NCBI GenBank assembly: GCA_022494885.1 | Contig: JAGVSM010003561.1 | Location: 1 to 64,000 of the forward strand | Length of the DNA stretch: 64,000 nt | From: Micrasema longulum | Taxonomy: Eukaryota > Arthropoda > Insecta > Trichoptera > Brachycentridae | Direction: 5' to 3' | In this document: in pieces, positions 49,640 through 60,600 of the stretch | How positions within the stretch are numbered: the stretch's first letter is position 1 | How the letters are laid out: each line of letters opens with the position of its first letter | Made by a program: the position numbers and the translations under genes | The notes under the pieces: generated by a model | What the model was told of the DNA's origin: nothing | What the model saw: the letters and a program-made list of their open reading frames with translations, nothing else | Database searches by the model: none

Positions 49640-51340
49640 AAATTAAGTAAGGCATTTACAAAAGCTATTGTCAGCCACAAAATGTCATTCTCTTAGTATT
49701 GAGTTCACGGACACTTCGAATGGCAGGCAACTAAATGTGTATGTTTATTTAGAATTGTAGAAATGTCAGTAATTTGGACGTTCTTATAAATATTCTTAAA
49801 TCATATTCAAAATTCATGCATACACTTTACACAGGGGGGGTTGATAAATCAAATTAAAAAATAATTCACAAAAGGTGTACATTCCATCTAAAACTTTTAC
49901 ATACATACATGATAAAAAGCATTTGAAATATTTAAAAACAGCAGTGCCCAGAATAAAAAACAGTGACTTAAGAACAACAAATTGATAATGTACATATTGA
50001 CATAATCTAAGACCCTGTATTAGGAAATATACAAACATTGAGTATTGCTACAGTTTAAATGCACTATTAGTGTGAGTATTACAGACAAACATTATTTACT
50101 TCAACAGTGGATGAAAGAAAATAATATTTTCAATCTATTAAATAAACATAGATCTGAAACAGATTCAAAAGGTATTCTATGAAACTTTAAATATATAATA
50201 CAGTGATGAATGACAATTACTCTGTTCTCTCAACTCGCAATTTGTATTTTTTTTCCAAAACATACAAAAGACAAAAAAGTTCACTTTTCGTAATACAAAC
50301 ATTCAATAGTGATATGGGATTACATTACATATTTCAACATAATTACATTTAAAACATCGAAACACACTGACATTATACATCAGAATCCATGAATATAAAA
50401 CACTTACCCGAATAATAATAATGGGTATTTTTACATATTTAAAATTTGAGTCACAGGTATGATTTTCTTCAAAAACAGACTTATAGCTGGTTCCTAAGCG
50501 ATCATTATATTACTAAGTAATCATCACAATTGTCACAAAGTAAAAAAAATAAATGCTATATAATATTTACAATAAAAAACTTATTATTACCATATAAATA
50601 CAAATGCACTGAGGTGGGAGTTGTATAAACTGGTAAAATATTGACATTATCAATATCTTTATGAAGTAGCTTACAGGAGAAGGAATATGGCAAAGTTAAC
50701 GAGATCAAATGATAGTGTTAATGAAATGCACTACGGAGATTCTGCACAAATGAACTGGTTAAATAGGATTAAAATTAGGAATTCATTAGCACTGGGAATG
50801 TGTGACACATACTCGATAATCACAAATCTAACAAAACTAAAGTAAAAGATTGTACTAGTGACCATCACATTTGTGTAAATTCTTTTATAGTATAAAAATA
50901 AGTGTATTTGAGATATTCAAGCTGCTCTGTGCCCGTTGCTTGTATAGAGAGAGCTCGAAACTTAATCTAACGTATAAAGATAATAACTATTTCTTTATAA
51001 AATTAATGTGTTCTATTCTGAACGTTGCGCAGTATATACAAATTGAGCTTTAGTTAACATTAAGATTGGGTGCCAGATATGAATTAAATTCCTTCCAAGA
51101 TAAATTGCACAAAACGCTACACACATATTTTCAACTCCTTACAAATTATGATCACAATATTTAACAGAGAAGAAAATATATTTACAATTCTGTTATCGAC
51201 ACTTGTACAATGTCACTAATACCAACAATATACTTCCAGTACCATTAGTAAAATAAGGAAATCACAGCCTCCAAGATACCAGACATAGTTTGGATGCTAC
51301 TTCTTGCATGAAGAATTAGTGCCCAACTAATGGCTATACA
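49640..51340. other. Intergenic downstream of Rca1, no gene
   Basis: AT-rich DNA that should contain the Rca1 3' untranslated region (minus strand). No clear poly(A) signal was chosen and no element was recognised. Confidence 0.4.
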
Positions 51341-51341
51341 A

Positions 51342-53706
51342 TTATAGCCTCCTTAAGTTTTTGCGACTCTCCTTGGTGCCAATGTGCGCCTGTTTGGAGG
51401 GGCTGGGGGCCTCCATGGGCCGGCGCTGGCAGCACGGCTTGCCAGCCAGGGGCTCCTGGAAGCAGCGCGTACAGAAACTGATCCCGCAGCCGGGCTTAGT
51501 GCACGTAGCCAACAGCCCTTGAACACGTGCTGGGTTCTGGCAACGAGGACAACTTCTCAGCTGTCCCTTAGAGTCTTCTGAAGCAGCCTGTTATCGATAA
51601 TACAAAATCTTCAATATAAACATGGACAGATATATATTTTTTACAAGTGTTCAAATGGTTAATCTGTTCCATGTCATAAATCATAACATTACCGGAGTGA
51701 TTTTCCAGGCATTCTATGATGTTTTCGTTAACAGTTCAAATGAGATGCCGGAAAGTCTCAGGGAAGCTGAAAGCATCTCCACTTTTCGAGCAAAATGCTT
51801 TTTGTACATTAGGGATAAGTAATATGTCGTCGACGGCAATCTGTCACCGCATAACTCAAATTTGATTACTACAGAAGAAAGTGATCAAAACATTTTTTTG
51901 TGTGTTCAGGAAAATTATGTTTTTTTTTTAACATTTAGGCAAATCTTACTTTACTTTTACATATAGCGTTTTTTTTTGTTTTTACTAGCAATATTTGAAT
52001 ATATTTACCGCCAAATGGCATAACTGGATGACTTAGGCTGTGATATTGCATATGCAATGATGGATTGCCGTCGACGGCAATATATATTATGTAGATTTAG
52101 AGATAAATTTAAGCTAGGTATATTTATTTTATTGTGTTACACTAGTTAGAAAATTTATGTAACTTTGTAAATTTACAAACTAAATAAATAAAATATCTAT
52201 GCTTTTTTCAAAAAGTGCACAAAAAAACATCCATACTTCATATTTATAATCAATTTTGTTTTTTTTATTGGTATGGGGCCTATACCTGTAGTATAGGCCG
52301 TGGTCGAAAAGTTAGCAAAAAATAAAACAAAGAACAACTACTTAAATAACAGAAAACATTGATGGAAAATTGCGCTATGTTAGTAATAATTTAAGTACTC
52401 ATAAAAAACATACCTTTAAAAACATTTTGAATCGTCTTTTACGAGGACTGACTGGAGGGCTCAAAGGTTTAGGTGGGGCCTTTTGAGACAAAACATTGGA
52501 ATGATTTTGTATTTCCATGAAACCTCTTCGGTTAGTAGAGCCAACAGCATCCAGCCTCTTGGTGCGCGCCGTAGCCATCGCATTAAAATTTTCCTTAACT
52601 TCCTCTTTCTGCAATGCATATTCCCTGCGACGCCGCTCGGCTTGCGGCTCCGCCTGAATCACCACACGCCAGGTACGGCTCACGTGACACATGTTAGTCA
52701 GGTCCTCCGGATCCAGTTTACTCAAGAGACATTTAATGGCTGGATAATGATTATGCACCTCTCCCAGCAGTTTGAGAAAATCGATAGTCTTTATCCCGAT
52801 ATAGCATTGTCCAAATTTCAGACATTTCTTTAGGGATTTCCTCAACTTTTCGGAAGACAGGATCTTCTTGGGCGGAGTGACAGGTTTAAGGCGTGAATAC
52901 AAAATTTTATTTTTCTCCGGAGTTCCAATTCTTTGTGAAGAAAATTGAGTTTCTTTCTTTAGTAAACTTTCGGATTGAAAAAGATGGGATATGTTAGCCT
53001 TGGCCCTCTCTGGGGAAACTCTAGAGATATTTTGGTTTCCATCTACATGGCTCATTCGGCGTTTTTTTATCTTGTTCTTAACAGGGGTCACGGGACACGG
53101 AATACGAGATGTCCTCTCCGCGCACCCCTCGTCTGCATCGCTCGCCTTACTCTCCGAATGCAGATAGTTATGGTAACTAGGATTCGAACAAGAGCTTTCA
53201 CCTCTCAGATCCGTGTGATTCCACTGGTGTTTGCGCGATACTGGCGATTTGCATTCAGATATGGCGAGATTTTGAAGTTCCGAGGTGACTGGAAAGTTAT
53301 TATCTTCACTCGAGCCCCACTCGGAATCGACTGATATGGCATTTTGACGCTTCAAACATTTTCTCTCGCCTTGAGAGTTTGGATCTTCCTCCGATTTGTG
53401 TAAAGGACGCTGTCTGAAACGGTCCTCAACATCATCGACGGAACAGTCGAGCGCGAGGTGTTTGGGTTTGGGACGCTGCAGACGGAGCGGTTTGGTCTCC
53501 TCGGGAGTGCAGAGTCCCAGGCAGGGGGCTCGCTGCTCCCGGGACTCATCATGGTACCGGTACAGGGCGCTCCCGGAGGTGTCGGTACATATTCCTGTCG
53601 CATCCGCGGAGCTCGGAGTAACTGTGACATAGCCACTGTCATCCCTATGTATTTCTTTAGATATAAGAAATGAAGAATCCGACGTGATGTTTTCGGGAGA
53701 GTTCAT
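51342..53706 (-). CDS. Rca1: Rca1/Emi1 (F-box only protein 5) APC/C inhibitor
   Basis: Two coding exons: 53706-52414 (431 codons, donor GTATGT) and 51587-51342 (81 codons plus TAA), joined in phase 0 to give 512 aa (human Emi1 447, Drosophila Rca1 about 410). Family members block the anaphase-promoting complex so that cyclins accumulate before mitosis. Visible parts: a DSGYVT degron-like motif at 23-28; a long polar, Ser/Pro-rich N-terminal half with many S/TP sites; an F-box-like region at about 305-350 (LLSKLDPEDLTNMCHVSRTW); a KEN box at 371-373; a zinc-binding region at about 444-484 with C444, C447, C460, C465, C470, C473 and C483/C484; and a C-terminal NLRRL like the Emi1 RL tail. The start is 8 bases after a good acceptor (TTTTCGCAG), so the 5' leader is spliced. 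Orthology is confident from the combination of degron, F-box, zinc region and tail. Confidence 0.93.
51640..52200 (+). mobile_element. Possible LINE 3' end in the Rca1 intron
   Basis: A 66-codon frame at 51622-51822 ends NEMPESLREAESISTFRAKC, which resembles the last part of some non-LTR ORF2 proteins. The AT-rich stretch up to an AATAAATAAAATA end at about 52180-52193 would be its 3' region. Two GTCGACGGCAAT segments lie at 51829 and 52070; the latter is part of a perfect 18-bp palindrome (52064-52081). Class assignment is weak. Confidence 0.35.
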
Positions 53707-53947
53707 AATAAAGCTGCGAAAACAAACACACCTTTAATCCTAAATAACTATACTAATTCGTAACTTTTATTTATCTTGAGAAAAAGACGAAAACATATTA
53801 TATTTTCGAGCAAAACATCACTAAAAATGCACAAATCACAATTCCACAGTAGACACAAGAATGTAGTGAAGACATCAATAAAGCAAACTAAAGTACAGAT
53901 ATTAAACAAAACAAAACAAAAACACACAATTACAAATAAATACAAAC

Positions 53948-54040
53948 CTCCGTTAAGGCTTCTACTTTTTTAGCAGCTTTTTTACTTTCACTTCGCCATA
54001 GACGCGTCTGTTCGTCTGTTGTTTGACAGGCACGAAAATT
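53948..54040 (-). other. Candidate non-coding 5' exon of Rca1
   Basis: On the minus strand the sequence around GACGCGTCTATGGCGAAGTG runs to CTTAACGGAG followed by GTTTGT, a usable donor. It pairs with the acceptor just before the Rca1 ATG. It contains a three-codon upstream frame (ATG GCG AAG TGA). The transcription start is not determined. Confidence 0.35.
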
Positions 54041-54049
54041 TTTACAACA

Positions 54050-54780
54050 TACACATACTGGAGGCTAACTAAGAAATAACATTTCCCGTTGAACAAAAAA
54101 CAAAATGAGATTTACACCAACGTAAAACCTTTAAAAGTTCCAGCTTCCCGTTATTATATTTTACAGGACGTCTGGTTTCGGACGTTTCGGTCAACTTTCC
54201 AACATTCCAACGAGCTTTCAATTTTCAAAACACATTCCAAAGACAATTTTAGTATTTCAATTAGTTAGAAGCTAGAACATGTAAAAGAATAGAGCAGATG
54301 AACGAGTAGTACCTACATAAAAAAACATTAGTACCGTGAATGAAGATAACGTGTAATAATACCTACTAATGTATTTTGCCATTAGCATATTTCAACGAAA
54401 TTGGAAAATACCACTGACCGCTAAGTGCATACAGTGTTAATTTCAATGTCTCAGGTATATGCACAGGTAAAGCTTTAATACGAAAAAACGAATTTACACT
54501 ATAATGTACATTTTAGAGATTTTATTTTGTAAAATAGCATTAATAATATTAACATATGTTTTTTTTTAAATACTTGGCATGTAAATATACTTATAAAAAT
54601 ACAAAGCTCCTTTCGAAAAAGTCATTAAAAAAGAAGGAAAATAATAGACTTTATTTATATATAAACACCGATGGTGATATAACGAGTATATTAATTATAC
54701 TTTACACAAATACCCATAGATCGATCTACAGAAAATAAATAACAATGTCTTGTTTTACTCACTCTCTATATTAATCACTA
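54050..54780. other. Rca1 upstream region, no gene
   Basis: AT-rich DNA that should include the Rca1 promoter. No regulatory site was distinct enough to call. Confidence 0.35.
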
Positions 54781-55034
54781 CCATCATGACATATGTCTTT
54801 ATCCGCACATGGTAGTTCATTGGGTACTGAGTTTACACACTAAATGCAGCTTATATTGATTATCTGTTACTCTCATAAGGTATAGTGATCAGTTTTATAT
54901 TGTGCCAGTCCAGGAATAATGATATATTGCAGTGTAAAGTTATCTTTTCAATCAATATTTCATGTTGACTTTTTTAAGAATAGAACCCGGGACCTGGCGT
55001 GTGATAGGTGAACACACCAACCACTACACAACTT
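54781..55034 (-). mobile_element. SINE family B copy (reverse), diverged
   Basis: Contains diverged forms of the family B end (ATCCGCACATGGTAGTTCAT), the body (GTGCCAGTCCAGGAATAATG) and the complement of a B box (AATAGAACCCGGGACCTGG). It ends with a tRNA-like head whose complement reads TGTGTAGTGGTTGGTGTG. Confidence 0.6.
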
Positions 55035-56030
55035 TATTTTTACGTGAGAATAGCTGAAGCATTGAATCGAAAAAATGCGTCCAGGGTTCTGGTTCTATTT
55101 AATAAACATAACTGTATTCTTCATCCACCTGGACACAGAGTAAATGTCAATCGTTAATTTGTCTGCAGGCTCGATTACCCAAATAAAAAAACTTTTTATT
55201 GGTTAAAAAAAAACAATTAGATAACTAAACAAAATTGAATGACTTCTTATAACATTTTTACTGGTGGAAAGGACATTTTGTTGGTGCACCAATCGCAGGC
55301 ACACGTGAAATGTGCTTGATTGAGTGATTGATAAAACATACGTATGTTATATCAATCATTCACACAAGTTACAATGATGTCAACGATTAGTCTTGATCCA
55401 ACAACAACGAAACTATTGCGCTAAAATACCGAATAAAAATTATGAGTCACATTATGTAGATCGATATTGTTTATTAAACCCGATACTTAATACATACCTA
55501 CTAGTTAAGTAATACCATTTTGTATTGATTTTGTTATGGGTATGTATAAATAACTCAAACGAAACCTTTTCGATAGCTAATTTGGTAAGAGTTTGCATCA
55601 AATAATATACTGTGGCTTGAAATTAATATTGTGTACATAATATATAAAGCTTAGCTTCAAATATTTATGACAAGTATATAAGTATTTTAAAACTGAATCA
55701 TTATCATGCAACATTTCTGATTTAAACAATAAAAGAATGCAGTGAGAAAGGCATTATGAATATGTAAAAAAATATATAATTTTTACATTTGACGCACCTG
55801 CTTCTTTAAAAACATGCACATAGAAAAGGTAAAATCCGTAATATTTACAGATACCCACAAAGTAATAATGTTAGTTTTTTGGGCTATTCTATATTTTATT
55901 TCTCAACTTTTTTTGTGCAACTGGCAATCACAAATTTGATTTTTAACTAAAGATTCAATAAGAAGTTAGGTAGATATGCATCGAAACATAAACAAAATAA
56001 ATTGATCAATCTGTTAAATTATAAATAATG
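55035..56030. other. AT-rich intergenic, no gene
   Basis: No repeat, exon or RNA gene could be supported here. Confidence 0.4.
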
Positions 56031-56039
56031 GTTTGTTGT

Positions 56040-56420
56040 AGTAATATTATTATTATTATTACACCGTTTACGCAGAGAGGATAGAACGCAACATTACTGT
56101 CTTTGCATACTAGCTTCAACCATATTCATACATCTTCTCAAACAAGCGCGTCGATTATTCTAACTTTTGACATGTCACTCTTTAAGTATTTGTTGAATTC
56201 GGTAATGCCGTATCTTTTTTGGTCTTCTTCGTTTTCTGTATTCATCAAAGTTCGGATGGTAAATGCTTTTAACCGTCCTTTCTCTGTCCATTCACTTTCC
56301 ATGTCCAAAATAACGCATTACTTCTTTCTTGATTTTGTCATTAGTGTCGATGATGCCTTCGAAGAACTTCAATGATGATCGCAACACATTATTACAACTA
56401 ACATTTTGTATTATTTTTGC
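56040..56420 (-). mobile_element. LINE ORF2 C-terminus (RWFGH type), decayed copy 2
   Basis: The minus strand reads VMRYFGHGK, a stop, MDRE, then YRKRRRPKKIRHYRIQQI, then RACLRRCMNMVEAS. This lines up residue for residue with the relic at 16880-17190 and continues to a VLRSILSA-like ending. Stops and shifts break it. An ATT microsatellite lies at its 3' end (about 56046-56061). Confidence 0.55.
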
Positions 56421-56841
56421 ACAGTATATGCGTTATTTTAATGGCCGTGTACACAATTATTATCAATTGTCTTTTTTGTTTTTGTCGTTTCCATATGCTT
56501 ATTGTAATATATAATTTGTAAATAAAACATGCAGGCAACTCGTTTTTTACCGATATTAACATGCCTTGGTAAAAGGTATCAATAAAGGAAACAAATAGCC
56601 GTAAAATATAGGCAGCCTTCATACAACACGAAAGACAGGTTCTTATAAAGCGCTCTATAATGTAAAACCGTGTTATATTTTCTTATTACTCTAAGGTTAT
56701 AATTTAAGTCTTGCAGACTACAAAAAGGAAAAATAGGTTTCAAAAAAATTCCTAAGAGTATTTTTGACATTAAAAAAAGAATTTAAAAAATTACATATGT
56801 GTCAAGCAGTAAAAAAACTTTTTTAATTCGTTGAATTTTGA

Positions 56842-57085
56842 TTAAATGATTTTGTTTATCATTGTTGCTCTGAACTGAAGCTTGAATGTTCCACCTTCAT
56901 TCTCTGAAATTTTTATAGCGTTTTCTACCCCCTTTAAAATGTCTGTGATTTTGGTTTAATTGCTGTTAGTGAAAAGGTCGTCGTAGATTTTCTGGTATGA
57001 AAACAAGCGATTTTCCAGCTCCCTTTTGAGTTTTAGAGTTGTTTTCTGTTTTAATAGATGATTGCCAAATATATCATACACACAA
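56842..57085 (-). pseudogene. Unassigned coding-like relic
   Basis: One minus-strand frame stays open for 83 codons except for a single TAA, with protein-like composition: VYDIFGNHLLKQKTTLKLKR, then LFSYQKIYDDLFTNSN, stop, TKITDILKGVENAIKISENE, GGTFKLQFRATMINKII, stop. I do not recognise the family. It could be the end of a transposon-borne or retrocopied gene. It lies about 550 bases upstream of the ZAD gene on the other strand. Confidence 0.35.
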
Positions 57086-57640
57086 CCGTGTTGTAAGAAG
57101 TCGTGTTGTAGGAGGGTTTTCGTAAAATTTTAATAGTGTTAGATTAAAACCGTGTTGTTAGAGACCGTGGTGTAGGAGGATTACCTTTGGCTGTAATACA
57201 AACAACGTTGCCAGCCTTACGGATCTTTCCATAGATCTACCTATTTTTATTGGATTTTACTCATTTATACGACTGATTGGGTTCACAATAACAAACATGG
57301 GGTACGAAAAGAAAGGTCACCAATTAACTTTTAAAAATGTCGCCTTTTTACCTATTTAATTTTTCTAAGGGAAATAAAAAAATCCTAGAGAAGAGCTATT
57401 TTTTACCGTCTATTAGCTATTTACCGATTTTTTTGCAGGTCTACCGAAATTTGTGTCTCTGACAGAATTTAACTTGATGAAGTTGGCAAAGCTGATTCGA
57501 AATTCGAAATAGAAAAAGCAAATTGCAAAATTGTTTTTGATTGTTGTACATATATACGTAATGTGATAAATAATGTGAATTATACTCCAGTTGTTTCAAT
57601 ATAAGTAAAACTAAGCGAGAGATGAAATAAATCATGAAAA

Positions 57641-60600
57641 ATGGCATCGCTTATGAAAGGCATATGTAGACTATGTGCAACACCCGGAGGACATAGTATG
57701 ACAAATGTACTGACAGATGCGTCCGAATATATGAATATGGCTGATATTATATTAAAATATTTTGACATAGCGGTAAATACTCTTATTAATATAAGCGCCT
57801 AAGGTCTTTCAATATATTCATTCAGTTTTATAACTAGGCATTTTTGTTTTTAGATATCTAAGGATGATGTGTTTCCTAAAGAAGTTTGCGAATGTTGCAT
57901 TGTCAAAATCAAATCATTCGACGAATACGTTGAGCAGTGCTTGCGGGCGCAGAATTTCTTCACTAAGTTAATCGGAGACCCTGAAACAAGCAAAGACGAT
58001 GATTTATATAAGATGGTTAAACGTGAGCTTGATTTGGAGATCGTCCCTGATGATATCAAAGACGTGGATGTTAAGGTTTGTTAATTTGTGCGATATTAAC
58101 TTGTTATCAAATAATAATTATTAATTATCTTTTATTTTAGAAGTATAGCTACTAGAAATAATTTGAATATAAAACTGCCTTTTATTTCCTAAATCCACCA
58201 TCCAGGGTCCAAAAACGCCACTGTCCACGATCACTATTTTTAGGAAGATCAACAAAACCAGTAGCGAAAATACAATTTTTTAAAAGTTTAATGTACAACT
58301 TGTCAATAGTATTACAGGTAGTGAAAAGAATATTCATTTTAAGTTGAATATGCACATTGAACTTTAAAGAAGTAGTCTTTTTGCTACTGGTTTTGTTGGT
58401 CGTCCTAAAAACAGTGATCATGGACAGTGGCATTTTTGCTTTTAACCCCCTCAATTACTCTAGCACATTACTTCATGGACATTTGGGTGGCTATGAAGTA
58501 TATTATTTGTTGAATCCTAATTTAGAAGCAATGAATTCGATACATGTGAAGTTTTCTTTATATCACACGATAGTGATGTTTTTCTATCTACCATAATAAT
58601 TTATCAATCGTTCTTAGAATGACTAATGGGTGATTGCCTTATATTTAATACTGCTATGTTAAATTAAATATTAGAACAGTGATGGTTAGCCTTTTGAGCT
58701 TTTTTTTTTGTTAGTTAGCATGTCAAAATTCTAAAAAAACTTTACTCGCTTCAAGCATTATAAACTTCATCAGTCAGTCGGTTTCTTTTATCTATTTAAA
58801 TATTATTTAACACTGAGAATAAGGTCTCACAGAGTACGTCGATGGAAATATTGCCAGTAAAGACATCGCTAGAGTGCCAAAAGCGTTCAGTAGTCGGTTC
58901 CAAGCATTCAAAATATCTTGCTCGTAGTGATGAAAAATCTAGGAGTACAAATGGATTAACATCTCTGCTGGCGAGCTCATACTAATGAATTAAGCCGCAA
59001 AATATTTTTCAGTCTACATTCACTTAGAAGGTTGCAAAAATTCTTACCCATTAATAACTAAATGCACCCTTGTACAAGCATTACTACTACCCATTCTAGA
59101 TTATGCTGATGTTTCCATGACTGATTTAAGCTGTGAGCAACTCGATAAACTTGAACGACTTCAGAATACATGCATAATGTACATTTTTGGTCTTAGGAAA
59201 TATGACCACATTTCTGATTATCATAGGCAACTGAAATGGCTCAAAATTAGACAGCGGAGAGACTATCACTTCCTCTCACTTCTGTTCAATGTACTTCATA
59301 GTCCTAACGCTCCTATATACCTGCGTGAAAATTTTCAACGCTTATCAGTTCATGGTTTACCTCTTCGTTTTAATTCTCAAGGCACTCTCTTAATACCCAT
59401 CAACAATTCCTTTTTCTTCTCTAACTCATATAGTGTCCATGCGGCTCGACTGTGCAATCATCTCCCATCCACCATCAAAGATGTTACTACATTATCTCTG
59501 TTTAAATCACGTCTGAAGAAACATCTCCTTTCTCTTCCTTAATCTCCCCTCCTTTCCTTTTTCCTCTTTTTTCCCTCTTTCCCTATTCTCCAAATGATTT
59601 CTTCTAGATTCATGAGTTTGGACCTCAAGTCAACGGATGCTGTCTTGAAGTTCTCAAGTAAAGATCGTTTGTAAATTATGTGTGTCACCACAAATGTCTT
59701 GACGTGTCACCTCTGACACGCGTCATAGGTTACCGATCTCTGTACTAGTACTTAATTTATTTGCTCTTCCCACTCAATGCTAATATAGAGGGATCTGGCA
59801 ATATCTCCATCTTATTTCATTTTTGTGTTTTTCCTAACTGCAATGAACAAGTTATGAAGCCATATACTCTGGTCCGTAATATGAAGCGTTTTTGCTTTAA
59901 AATAATTCATTAAATGCCTAACCATATTGGAATATAACTATTTTTTGCACCACAACCGGCCAGGAGGTTCAATTACAGTGGTGAATTATATCGCACAATA
60001 CCCAGGCTAGAGAAATATCACATTTAATGTTGGTGTTCTCACCGAGAATCGAGCCCGGAACCTTCCCTGTGTGAGTCGAGCGCCTAAACCACTGAAGATG
60101 TTTTAGTGTTTAAATATACATTTTTAAAAATAAATATTTGCGTTCTTATGATTTACCGAAATATTTAATTTTGAGGGCCATTTTCAACGAGTTGTAAATA
60201 ACTCACTATAGAAAACGGGAATCGGGTTGGCGTAGAGTGGGATTCGAACCACAGACCTTTGGTCCGTGAGTCCGAGACACTAGCCACAGGACCACAACCC
60301 GATTCGATTTAAACTCAAAATGAGTTCAAATTCACTCCTGTAAAATACTGTTTTTTTTAGATAATGCATATTGCCAGATCACCATCAATATTAGAGGCAG
60401 GTAAGACCCTGTCGCCTGTACACATCAATCAGTTGATCTGCATCACCAAAATGACCAAGCGTAGTTCAATTGATCTAAATGTATCACTAGCTCTTTTAGT
60501 ATCTTTAGTTTCCTTTTGTCTTTCATGTCTATAGTTCGTGAATGAAACAAATGTAATAATAAATATTACTTCTATGAATTAAACAATTATAATATATGAA

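Noticed and set aside
54070..54160. TTTCCCGTT-like and TTCCCGTTAT sites upstream of Rca1 as E2F sites
   Set aside because: Too short and degenerate to claim from sequence alone.
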